DNA from: Endozoicomonas euniceicola
GTDB taxonomy: Bacteria; Pseudomonadota; Gammaproteobacteria; Pseudomonadales; Endozoicomonadaceae
Length of the DNA: 64,000 nucleotides
Reading direction: 5' to 3'
NCBI RefSeq assembly: GCF_025562755.1
Contig: NZ_CP103300.1
Location: 2,977,001 to 3,041,000, forward strand
Notes under the pieces: model-generated
What the model was told of the DNA's origin: nothing
What the model saw: the letters and a program-made list of their open reading frames with translations, nothing else
The model's database searches: none
Position numbers and translations under genes: made by a program
In this document: positions 57,592-64,000 of the stretch, one piece after another
How positions within the stretch are numbered: position 1 is the stretch's first letter
Layout: every line of letters starts with the position of its first letter

Positions 57592-58281
57592 TTAAACCTT
57601 TACAGAGAATCGGTAACCCGTACCGCGAACCGTCTGCACAAAGCCTTCATAGTCTGACCCCAGCGCCTTGCGTAGCCGACGAATATGCACGTCGACGGTT
57701 CTTTCTTCCACGTACACATTGCCTCCCCAGACCTGGTCCAGCAACTGCCCGCGGGTGTAAGCCCGTTCCTGGTGCGTTAGAAAAAACTGCAACAAACGGT
57801 ATTCCGTGGGACCCATCTCTGCCGGGTTGCCGTTGATACTGACACGATGGCTCACAGGGTCAAGCTCAAGGCCTTTAATAATAATCGGGCTCTGGGCGTC
57901 CTGCCCACCGGCACGGCGCAGTACCGCTTTCAGGCGTGCTGCCAGCTCCCGTGGTGAGAAGGGTTTGACGATATAGTCGTCTGCGCCCGTTTCCAGCCCC
58001 TGAATTTTATGGTCTTCCTCGCCTTTTGCGGTCAGCATGACAATGGGTATCTCAGAGGTCAGCTCATTGCGTTTTAAACGACGCGCAAATTCAATGCCGG
58101 AGATATCGGGCAACATCCAGTCCAGCAAAACAAGGTCTGGCTTATGATCGATAACCTGAGCGTGTGCCTGTTTGGCGTCAGCCGCTTCCAGACAGTCATA
58201 ACCCGCCATTTCCAGAGCGACTGAGACCATTTCCCTGATGGGTTCTTCGTCGTCGACGATGAGAATTGTTCTTCCTGACAT
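57592..58281 (-). CDS. phoB: Phosphate-regulon response regulator PhoB
   Basis: 229 residues. Receiver domain with DLVLLDWMLPDISG (phospho-acceptor Asp) and IVMLTAKGEEDHKIQGLETG ADDYIVKPFSPREL; OmpR-type winged helix at about 135-229 (LTHQERAYTRGQLLDQVWGG, VDVHIRRLRKALG). Activates genes with Pho boxes; one candidate lies upstream of its own gene. Confidence 0.95.
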   Translation of the reverse strand: MSGRTILIVDDEEPIREMVSVALEMAGYDCLEAADAKQAHAQVIDHKPDLVLLDWMLPDISGIEFARRLKRNELTSEIPIVMLTAKGEEDHKIQGLETGADDYIVKPFSPRELAARLKAVLRRAGGQDAQSPIIIKGLELDPVSHRVSINGNPAEMGPTEYRLLQFFLTHQERAYTRGQLLDQVWGGNVYVEERTVDVHIRRLRKALGSDYEGFVQTVRGTGYRFSVKV

Positions 58282-58373
58282 GCCTGTTCACCTTTCCTGT
58301 CTCATCTGTTACGGAGCCTGGCAGCCTGTTTTGCCAGATAAAATCACTCATTTGCGCCATTACACAGCCCAAA

Positions 58374-58392
58374 TGTTACAAACAGATGACAT
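58374..58392 (-). promoter_or_regulatory. Candidate Pho box upstream of phoB
   Basis: The minus strand reads ATGTCATCTGTTTGTAACA, two 7-bp half-sites (TGTCAT, TGTAAC) in the usual 11-bp spacing, about 95 bp before the phoB start. Fits PhoB autoregulation. Confidence 0.55.
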
Positions 58393-58419
58393 CTCTATGT
58401 TGTAGAAGCTCAAAAAGGC

Positions 58420-59340
58420 TTAAACATAACTGAAAGCAATGCCGAGGAAAATCACGGCTCCTACCCAGTGATTACTGAGAAACGCTTTAAAGCAGCTCAT
58501 CCTTTCCCGATTTCGCGTCCGTAACTGCTGATGAACAAACAAGCCTGCGGCAACCACCAGTGAACAATAAAAACTCAGGCCAAGACCTGCCTGAATACCG
58601 ACCATGACCAATGTAGCAAGCGCCAGGCATTGAAGAAGCCCGATAATGATGTTGTCCAGATCGCCAAACAAAATAGCCGTAGATTTAATATCAATTTTCA
58701 CATCATCATCACGATCCACCATGGCGTACTGGGTATCGTAACCGACCGTCCAGAACACGTTGCCAAGAAACAATAGCCAGCCAATCTGGCTTATGCTTCC
58801 ACTCTCAGCCGCGTAGGCCATGGGGATAGCCCAGCCAAAAGCGGCTCCCAGAACCACCTGGGGCAAATGAGTAAAGCGTTTGGCAAATGGATAAATAGCC
58901 GCAAGGGCAAGTCCACCCAGAGAAAGCATTATTGTCAGAGGGTTTGTCAGCAGTACAAGAACGAAAGAGAGGGCGACCAGAAGCGAGAAAAAGATCAGAG
59001 CTTCTTTTTCATGGATTTTTCCCGTTACCAGGGGGCGGTTACTGGTTCTTTTTACACGACCGTCAAAGTGGCGGTCAGCGTAGTCGTTGATGACACAACC
59101 GGCACTGCGCATCAGGACGACTCCGGCAATAAAAATTAACAGGTTTTTCAGGCTTGGCAGACCTTCTGCCGCCATCCACAATGCCCAAAGGGTGGGCCAT
59201 AACAAAAGGTAGATGCCAATAGGGCGATCCAGCCGACACAGCTGGGCAAAATCCTTTATGCGGGGGTAACGGGCAGAAAAAGATTGAAGGTTAAAAGAGT
59301 CCCCCGCCAGCTTTTTAAGATACGTCATAATCATTGTCAT
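58420..59340 (-). CDS. ubiA: 4-hydroxybenzoate octaprenyltransferase UbiA
   Basis: 306 residues with about eight to nine membrane helices. The two Asp-rich prenyl-diphosphate sites are visible: VINDYADRHFDGRVKRT near 78 and YDTQYAMVDRDDDVKIDIKS near 200. It attaches the polyprenyl chain to 4-hydroxybenzoate in ubiquinone synthesis. Several in-frame ATGs at the start (59340, 59334, 59328) leave the exact N-terminus open. Confidence 0.94.
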   Translation of the reverse strand: MTMIMTYLKKLAGDSFNLQSFSARYPRIKDFAQLCRLDRPIGIYLLLWPTLWALWMAAEGLPSLKNLLIFIAGVVLMRSAGCVINDYADRHFDGRVKRTSNRPLVTGKIHEKEALIFFSLLVALSFVLVLLTNPLTIMLSLGGLALAAIYPFAKRFTHLPQVVLGAAFGWAIPMAYAAESGSISQIGWLLFLGNVFWTVGYDTQYAMVDRDDDVKIDIKSTAILFGDLDNIIIGLLQCLALATLVMVGIQAGLGLSFYCSLVVAAGLFVHQQLRTRNRERMSCFKAFLSNHWVGAVIFLGIAFSYV

Positions 59341-59394
59341 TGTTGCAACTGGCTTGGGTTTCAGTCTAACAGGTTAGACTTTCTATAAGTACTC

Positions 59395-59955
59395 TTACAT
59401 AGGTTTCGAATCGTATTCCGGTAAAAAAACTTCGCAAACCGAAATGGTTTTACCATTCAGGAAAAACTGCGATCGTCTTCCCCAGGCGCTCTCTTCCTTA
59501 TATGGTCGATCTAAATGTGGATTAAACTGGCAGGCGGGTAGTTCATCAATCTCAATCTGACCTCGCTTGAGTGACGGCTGGTTAAACAGAAACTCCCCCA
59601 GCGGGCGCTCTCCCAGCTCCAGTAATTCCCGATTGGCTCCGGTCAGGCTGCTGGCAGGCAGTACACTTCTGGCAAAAACAGCAGGTTGGTCATCGACCAT
59701 CAATAACACTTCCCGAATGCTGGCCATTTCATGACTGCACCCCAGAAACTCCAGCTCTGAACGGAATGGAATACCCCATTCCTGCCTCAGTACTTTGACC
59801 CGGAATTGTCTGGCACACGTGGACTTCAGGCGCTGGGTCAGTGACCCGGAATCCAACAGCCAACTTCTGTAGGGTTCCGGAATATTCCTCATACACTCAT
59901 CGGTCAGCACGGGTTTGGGCTGCCAGGTCTGGTGAGCAAAATCTATAAACGGCAT
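59395..59955 (-). CDS. ubiC: Chorismate lyase UbiC
   Basis: 186 residues. WLLDSGSLTQRLKSTC near the N-terminus, VFARSVLP with the conserved Arg, LGERPLGEFLF and the C-terminal YKEESAWGRRSQFFLNGKTI SVCEVFLP are the family blocks. It makes 4-hydroxybenzoate from chorismate, feeding UbiA directly downstream. Confidence 0.93.
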   Translation of the reverse strand: MPFIDFAHQTWQPKPVLTDECMRNIPEPYRSWLLDSGSLTQRLKSTCARQFRVKVLRQEWGIPFRSELEFLGCSHEMASIREVLLMVDDQPAVFARSVLPASSLTGANRELLELGERPLGEFLFNQPSLKRGQIEIDELPACQFNPHLDRPYKEESAWGRRSQFFLNGKTISVCEVFLPEYDSKPM

Positions 59956-60086
59956 TGGTTGTATTCAACTGATCTGCTGACTATCCAGAACACAATAGCA
60001 CTTTGAGACAGGGTTCTGTAGGAGGATTCTTTAGCAGAGCAAGGTGTGCAGGACGCACACCTTTTGCAGAAGGGAAACTGAAGTAT

Positions 60087-61436
60087 TCAGATACCAAAAA
60101 ACACAAACTTCAGTGCAAACAGAGCAGCCAGAGCCCAGACACTAATGCTCACATCAGAAGTCCGGCCAGCCAGCACCTTAATGACCGGGTAAGCAATAAA
60201 ACCAAGGGCAATGCCGTTAGCGATAGAAAAGCTCAGGGGCATCATAATCGTGGTGATCAATACCGGCCCGGCTTCGGTCAGGTCATCCCAGTCGATGCGG
60301 GTCAGGCTGCCTACCATCAGAACCGCGACATAAACCAGTGCGCCCGCCGTTGCATAGGCAGGCACCATTCCAGCCAGGGGCGACAGGAACATGCACAGCA
60401 GGAACAATGCACCTACAGTGACAGCGGTTAAACCGGTGCGGCCACCGACTGCCACACCAGAGGCGCTTTCAACGTAAGTGGTGACGGTTGGCGTACCCAT
60501 AATGGCACCCATCCAGGACGCTGCCCCATCGGTCATGAGGGCGCGATTCATGTTGGCCATCTTGCCATTTTCGTCAGCCAGGCCCGCTTTGTCTCCCACA
60601 GCGATCAAAGTACCGGTGGTGTCGAACAGGTTTACAAACATGAAGGCAACAATGACACCAATCATCTCAGGCGACAGAGCACCCATAATATCCAGCTTGC
60701 CAACAATGGGAGCAATGCTGGGTGGTGTAGCCACAATGCCGGTAAAGGACACGTCACCAGCGATCAGGGCAATCAGGGAGACAATACCAATAGCAATCAG
60801 TACCGACGCTTTAATACCACGGAAAGACAGACCAAGAATCAGGAACAGGCTCAGGCTCGCCATCAGCGGGCCAAACTGAGTGATATCCCCCAGGGTAACA
60901 ATGGTTCCGGGGCTGGCCACCACGACTCCGGCACTTTTAAGACCAATCAGAGCCAGGAACAGACCGATACCACTGGTGATACCCACCCGAAGTCCGGCAG
61001 GAATGCTGTCGATGATCCATTCACGGACTTTCAACAGGCTTAACAGCATAAAGCCAATACCGCCCCAGAACACCGCACCCATTGCCTGTTCCCAGCTGTA
61101 CCCCATGCCCTGAACAACGGCATAGGCGAAGAAAGCATTCAGTCCCATGCCCGGAGCCAGGCCAACCGGCCAGTTCGCGTAGACACCAATAAAGATGCTG
61201 CTGAGACCTGCCACCAGACAGGTTGCGGCAAACAGTGCACCGGAATTCATACCGGCATCTGACAAAATAGCCGGAATAACAAAGATCACATAACACATGG
61301 TGATGAAGGTGGTTGCACCGGCCATCAGCTCCGTTTTAACGGTGGTATTGTGTGCGCTCAGTTTGAAAATACGTTCGAGAAATGAAGGTTTCAGCCCTGC
61401 GGAGGCGCCGAGAATCTCCTGTGTCGTGTTGTTCAC
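60087..61436 (-). CDS. NCS2-family purine permease (AzgA/GhxP-type)
   Basis: 449 residues, about 12-14 membrane segments. The AzgA-type motifs are visible: MAGATTFITMCYVIFVIPAI, GLAPGMGLNAFFAYAVV, FVNLFDTTGTLIAVG and GTPTVTTYVESASGVAVGGR TG. It imports adenine, guanine, hypoxanthine or xanthine by proton symport. It stands alone, on the minus strand, convergent to no gene. 59956-60086 contains only a short gap. Confidence 0.92.
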   Translation of the reverse strand: MNNTTQEILGASAGLKPSFLERIFKLSAHNTTVKTELMAGATTFITMCYVIFVIPAILSDAGMNSGALFAATCLVAGLSSIFIGVYANWPVGLAPGMGLNAFFAYAVVQGMGYSWEQAMGAVFWGGIGFMLLSLLKVREWIIDSIPAGLRVGITSGIGLFLALIGLKSAGVVVASPGTIVTLGDITQFGPLMASLSLFLILGLSFRGIKASVLIAIGIVSLIALIAGDVSFTGIVATPPSIAPIVGKLDIMGALSPEMIGVIVAFMFVNLFDTTGTLIAVGDKAGLADENGKMANMNRALMTDGAASWMGAIMGTPTVTTYVESASGVAVGGRTGLTAVTVGALFLLCMFLSPLAGMVPAYATAGALVYVAVLMVGSLTRIDWDDLTEAGPVLITTIMMPLSFSIANGIALGFIAYPVIKVLAGRTSDVSISVWALAALFALKFVFFGI

Positions 61437-61623
61437 ACCTGACTCCTAAATAGTTCAAGCGTTTATTATCCAGCCATGGTACCAATATTCATATCAGGGA
61501 AAAGCACATTCAATTTAGTTGAATGTTAAGTATTTATCTGAAATTTAATGACAGGCCCATTGACTGGATTTACACCCTGACTAAAGCTATAAAAACTAAA
61601 ACCATCGATAGAGAGGGGGGAGT

Positions 61624-61791
61624 ATGAAAAAGTGGCAATGCATTGTCTGTGGGCTGATTTACGACGAAGCAGAAGGCTGGCCAGAAGACGGCATAAAACC
61701 AGGTACTCGCTGGGAAGATGTGCCGGAAGACTGGCTCTGTCCTGACTGTGGGGCTGAAAAGTCAGATTTTGAAATGCTGGAAATGGCCTGA
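61624..61791 (+). CDS. Rubredoxin
   Basis: 55 residues, a typical rubredoxin: MKKWQCIVCGLIYDEAEGWP with Cys6 and Cys9, and DWLCPDCGAEKSDFEM with Cys39 and Cys42, the four iron ligands. GAGGGGGGAG precedes the ATG at 61624. Single-electron carrier, in Pseudomonas serving alkane hydroxylase or rubredoxin reductase. Its place near HU and ubiCA-phoBR matches the Pseudomonas gene order. Confidence 0.95.
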   Translation: MKKWQCIVCGLIYDEAEGWPEDGIKPGTRWEDVPEDWLCPDCGAEKSDFEMLEMA

Positions 61792-61924
61792 ATTCAGTTG
61801 AAAGCCCGACTATCAAGGCATTCAGGCGCATTCAGCTATTGCCCTTATGGCATCAGTGAATTAGTCTGTTTGTTGTTGCCTCACCAATGGGACACAAAAA
61901 AACAACAAGGGAGTCCATGACACC

Positions 61925-62200
61925 ATGCGCAAACCAGATCTCGTTAATGCCATTGCCGATCAGGCAGACCTTACCAAAGACGAAGCCGGTAAGGCCCTGA
62001 ACGCACTCATTGACGTTATTACCAAAGCACTCAAAGAAGAAGATACTGTGAGCCTTGTAGGCTTTGGTACTTTTCTGCAACGCAGTCGTGCAGCCAGGAC
62101 AGGCAAGAACCCGCAAACCGGTGAAGCTATCCAGATCGCAGCCAGTAATACCGTTGCTTTTAAACCGGGAAAAGCATTGAAAGATGCGGTAAACGATTAA
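61925..62200 (+). CDS. Histone-like DNA-binding protein HU
   Basis: 91 residues. LVNAIADQADLTKDEAGKAL at the N-terminus and VSLVGFGTFLQRSRAARTGK NPQTGEAIQI, the DNA-binding arm with its conserved R-x-x-R-x-x-x-N-P motif. AAGGGAG precedes the ATG. It bends DNA and structures the nucleoid. The gene is followed by a terminator. Confidence 0.95.
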   Translation: MRKPDLVNAIADQADLTKDEAGKALNALIDVITKALKEEDTVSLVGFGTFLQRSRAARTGKNPQTGEAIQIAASNTVAFKPGKALKDAVND

Positions 62201-62230
62201 GCATTAGATTCCTGTTTTCATACAATAATA

Positions 62231-62264
62231 GAGCTCGTTTGCAGCAGCATTCGAGCTCTTGTTG
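62231..62264 (+). terminator. Terminator after HU gene
   Basis: GAGCTCG-tttgcagcagcatt-CGAGCTC and a TTGTTGTC tail. Confidence 0.65.
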
Positions 62265-62271
62265 TCATGGG

Positions 62272-63303
62272 TCATGTCTGTTTTTTAAGCCAGACTTTTT
62301 CTGCAAAATGGCTGAGCGCCCAGAAACTCAATCCCAGCAAAACAAAAAACAGCGCCTGATGCATCACGTCCCAGACGTATTCAAAAAACAGAGTGTAAAT
62401 GAGAAGAACGAAAAAACTGATACCCACATGCCGGTAAACATCATCATCCCATTTTGCCCCAACCCAAATAGCGACTCCACAGGCAAGGGCTAATGGCAGG
62501 TTCCACTGCCACAGTTCGTACTGGGATACATCACTCCAGCGGGCGATACTGTCATAATTACCAAAGACAGCCACTCCCCATAACCCAACAAACAGGCTCA
62601 ACAGTCCTGCTATTTTTGTCATTGGAAAGAGCGACCTGGTGACAGAACTGTACGACATTAAATAGCTAAAACATAAAACAACCGCAGCAAAAAGGCTGAA
62701 CCGGACAGGCATATTCATGCCATAAAAATAAAGGGAGTCGCCTGCCTGATAATAGGTTTCTTCAGTAAACCACCAGAACAGCGCTATCAGCGCAAACAGC
62801 CATAGTGTCCGGGAAAAAAGAACCAGACCTGCAAGGGCATAGATAAAGAAAGCCAGAAACAACAGTAACGAAAAGTGACCAATGCCAGTATCCAGTGCCT
62901 GACCCAGAAACCAGTCCGACGCAGCGATTAATAATACGCCAAGAAAATAGAAAGACTCCCGGGTATAAAACCGGCCCGGTGCCTTCTTCCCAAACTGATA
63001 GCCAAAATACAAAACCAAAACAGCAGTAACGGCAAAACCGGCAGACTTTATTATTGCGGAGGCATCAAACAGTTTTAACAGAAGCTCAACCAGTTTTTCA
63101 TCTATCAGAACAGCAACAATAGCTAAAACACCACAAACGATTGTGCAGTAAAAAGCATAACGTGCCATAAGCTGCCAGCCGTTTTTCTTTTCTTTAACCG
63201 ACTGTCGCAGGCGTGCCGATTGCTCGTCGGTTAACAGCGCCCTGTCTACCCAGAAGCTCAACAGCTGGTTAAGAAGTCGCATGTCTTTCCTGTTTAACTG
63301 CAT
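62272..63303 (-). CDS. DUF2157 integral membrane protein
   Basis: 343 residues. The N-terminal cytosolic helix pair (FWVDRALLTDEQSARLRQSV) is the DUF2157 hallmark, followed by about nine to ten membrane helices to the C-terminus. Function unknown. Stand-alone gene on the minus strand, convergent with HU. Confidence 0.8.
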   Translation of the reverse strand: MQLNRKDMRLLNQLLSFWVDRALLTDEQSARLRQSVKEKKNGWQLMARYAFYCTIVCGVLAIVAVLIDEKLVELLLKLFDASAIIKSAGFAVTAVLVLYFGYQFGKKAPGRFYTRESFYFLGVLLIAASDWFLGQALDTGIGHFSLLLFLAFFIYALAGLVLFSRTLWLFALIALFWWFTEETYYQAGDSLYFYGMNMPVRFSLFAAVVLCFSYLMSYSSVTRSLFPMTKIAGLLSLFVGLWGVAVFGNYDSIARWSDVSQYELWQWNLPLALACGVAIWVGAKWDDDVYRHVGISFFVLLIYTLFFEYVWDVMHQALFFVLLGLSFWALSHFAEKVWLKKQT

Positions 63304-63401
63304 TCGGACCTCCCCTGTAATAACTTAAGTATCAACTACTTATGAAAGCACTTTTGCATTGCATGCGTAAAATCCGCAATCAAATTTTCAACCGTAAAGT
63401 G

Positions 63402-63430
63402 TTGACTCTTTCAGTGATCATCCCTACTAT
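63402..63430 (+). promoter_or_regulatory. Sigma-70 promoter of the tRNA-Leu genes
   Basis: TTGACT at 63402-63407 and TACTAT at 63425-63430, 17-bp spacing, 38 bp upstream of the first tRNA. A GC-rich discriminator (TCGCACC) follows, as in stringently controlled stable RNA promoters. Confidence 0.78.
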
Positions 63431-63468
63431 TCGCACCACTTGCTGAGCACGACAACGCAGCTCACGAG

Positions 63469-63555
63469 GCCCAGGTGGCGGAATTGGTAGACGCGCTAGC
63501 TTCAGGTGCTAGTGTCCGAAAGGGCGTGGAAGTTCGAGTCTTCTCCTGGGCACCA
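63469..63555 (+). tRNA. tRNA-Leu (CAG), copy 1
   Basis: 87 nt with encoded CCA. Acceptor GCCCAGG/CCTGGGC pairs fully; anticodon loop TTCAGGT gives anticodon CAG; long variable arm typical of class II tRNA-Leu (GTGTCCGAAAGGGCGT). Confidence 0.97.
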
Positions 63556-63639
63556 ACTCATTACTTGATCAATGAGTTATTTTCGGGTTCAATCCTGATC
63601 CCACAAAGAACATTCAAGAGTTCTTAAAAAACTTGATTT

Positions 63640-63726
63640 GCCCAGGTGGCGGAATTGGTAGACGCGCTAGCTTCAGGTGCTAGTGTCCGAAAGGGCGTGG
63701 AAGTTCGAGTCTTCTTCTGGGCACCA
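63640..63726 (+). tRNA. tRNA-Leu (CAG), copy 2
   Basis: Identical to copy 1 except TTCTGGGC for CTCCTGGGC-side base, which makes the seventh acceptor pair G-U instead of G-C. CCA encoded. 84 bp separate the two genes, so they share one transcript. Confidence 0.97.
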
Positions 63727-63734
63727 AATTCCCA

Positions 63735-63782
63735 AAAAAGCTGAATCAGCTCTTTATTAAAGAGTGGTTCGGCTTTTTTCTT
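63735..63782 (+). terminator. Terminator of tRNA-Leu operon
   Basis: AAAAAAGCTGAATCAGCTCT and AGAGTGGTTCGGCTTTTTT pair in a long imperfect stem ending in TTTTTTC. Confidence 0.82.
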
Positions 63783-63855
63783 ATGTGCATTTCAAAAACC
63801 TGCCTGTCTTACTTTTGTTTCATTAATTTGCATTTTCTCCCCTATGGAATAGGCA

Positions 63856-64000
63856 ATGTCTCACACAGGCCAGAGCTTTTTTCACCTGCCAGAAAATTCT
63901 GAACCCTGCATAATGGAACCATCAGCACGGCAGGACGCCAAAACGGTCAGGAAGACTCAGGCTGATACAGGAAACAGTTTGGCAGAATGTCATTCGACAC
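63856..64000 (+). CDS. Partial unknown protein running off the window
   Basis: The frame from the ATG at 63856 (MSHTGQSFFHLPENSEPCIM) stays open for 48 codons to the window end. AATAGGC precedes the start. No family recognised; low complexity in charged and polar residues. It could be chance. Confidence 0.35.
   Translation, partial: MSHTGQSFFHLPENSEPCIMEPSARQDAKTVRKTQADTGNSLAECHST

Noticed and set aside
61925..62200. Origin-like DnaA box cluster near HU
   Set aside because: No group of TTATNCACA boxes is visible in this region.
1..64000. Prophage or conjugative element
   Set aside because: No integrase, capsid, terminase, relaxase or type IV secretion gene is seen; the mobile content is limited to IS elements, MITEs and TA modules.

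Overview
The window looks like chromosome from a marine gammaproteobacterium of the Oceanospirillales/Pseudomonadales type. I would guess an Endozoicomonas relative, from the overall style of the sequence rather than from any marker gene. Supporting signs are the HU - rubredoxin - ubiC - ubiA - phoB - phoR neighbourhood as in Pseudomonas, the YeaG(PrkA)-YeaH-SpoVR operon, Lrp regulators, KpsC/KpsS capsule transferases, and a heavy load of IS200/IS605 elements, toxin-antitoxin (TA) modules and short palindromic repeats.

Layout. (1) 1-8.05 kb: capsule genes. A four-gene overlapping operon (5'-truncated unknown protein, HAD phosphatase, nucleotidyltransferase-kinase fusion, nucleotidyltransferase) is followed by a large two-domain glycosyltransferase and a sulfotransferase-like protein. 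(2) 8.05-16.2 kb: an island of TA modules, TA relics, Uma2 nuclease, TnpB relics and hairpin repeats. (3) 16.2-18.9 kb: galU and a complete IS200/IS605 element. (4) 19.1-30.2 kb: a double-GT2 glycosyltransferase, a second sulfotransferase-like protein, and a sulfate uptake and activation set: cysD (frameshifted), cysN, an SLC13-type sulfate permease, cysC and cysQ, then another glycosyltransferase. (5) 30.3-34.35 kb: a second TA island. (6) 34.4-37.9 kb: kpsC and kpsS. (7) 38-64 kb: mostly core genes: Lrp, SYLF protein, a second IS605 copy broken by a MITE, alr, an IS1634-type element, lrp, PilZ, a branched-chain 2-oxoacid dehydrogenase operon, prkA-yeaH-spoVR, H-NS, phoBR, ubiAC, a purine permease, rubredoxin, HU, a DUF2157 membrane protein and two tRNA-Leu(CAG).

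How it works together. KpsC/KpsS build the poly-Kdo linker of ABC-type (group 2/3) capsules. GalU supplies UDP-glucose. The glycosyltransferases build the chain. The permease plus CysDN/CysC would make PAPS, the sulfotransferase-like proteins would use it, and CysQ would remove the PAP by-product. The most economical reading is a sulfated capsule. Three elements matching the RfaH ops sequence (GGCGGTAGCGT) lie on the + strand about 80-105 bp before two glycosyltransferase genes and cysD, so RfaH-type antitermination probably drives the locus.

Notable anomalies. cysD carries an out-of-frame deletion of about 13 nt. A 115-bp MITE-like element with 3-bp TAA/TTA target duplications is present three times, and twice it interrupts a gene. 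In the two TA islands the antitoxin is repeatedly intact while its toxin is deleted, truncated or interrupted. Nearly every accessory gene boundary carries a long imperfect hairpin made of tandem 7-8 bp words, with a different word in each region. A GGGGTCAG...TGCAT repeat recurs at TA boundaries and truncation points.
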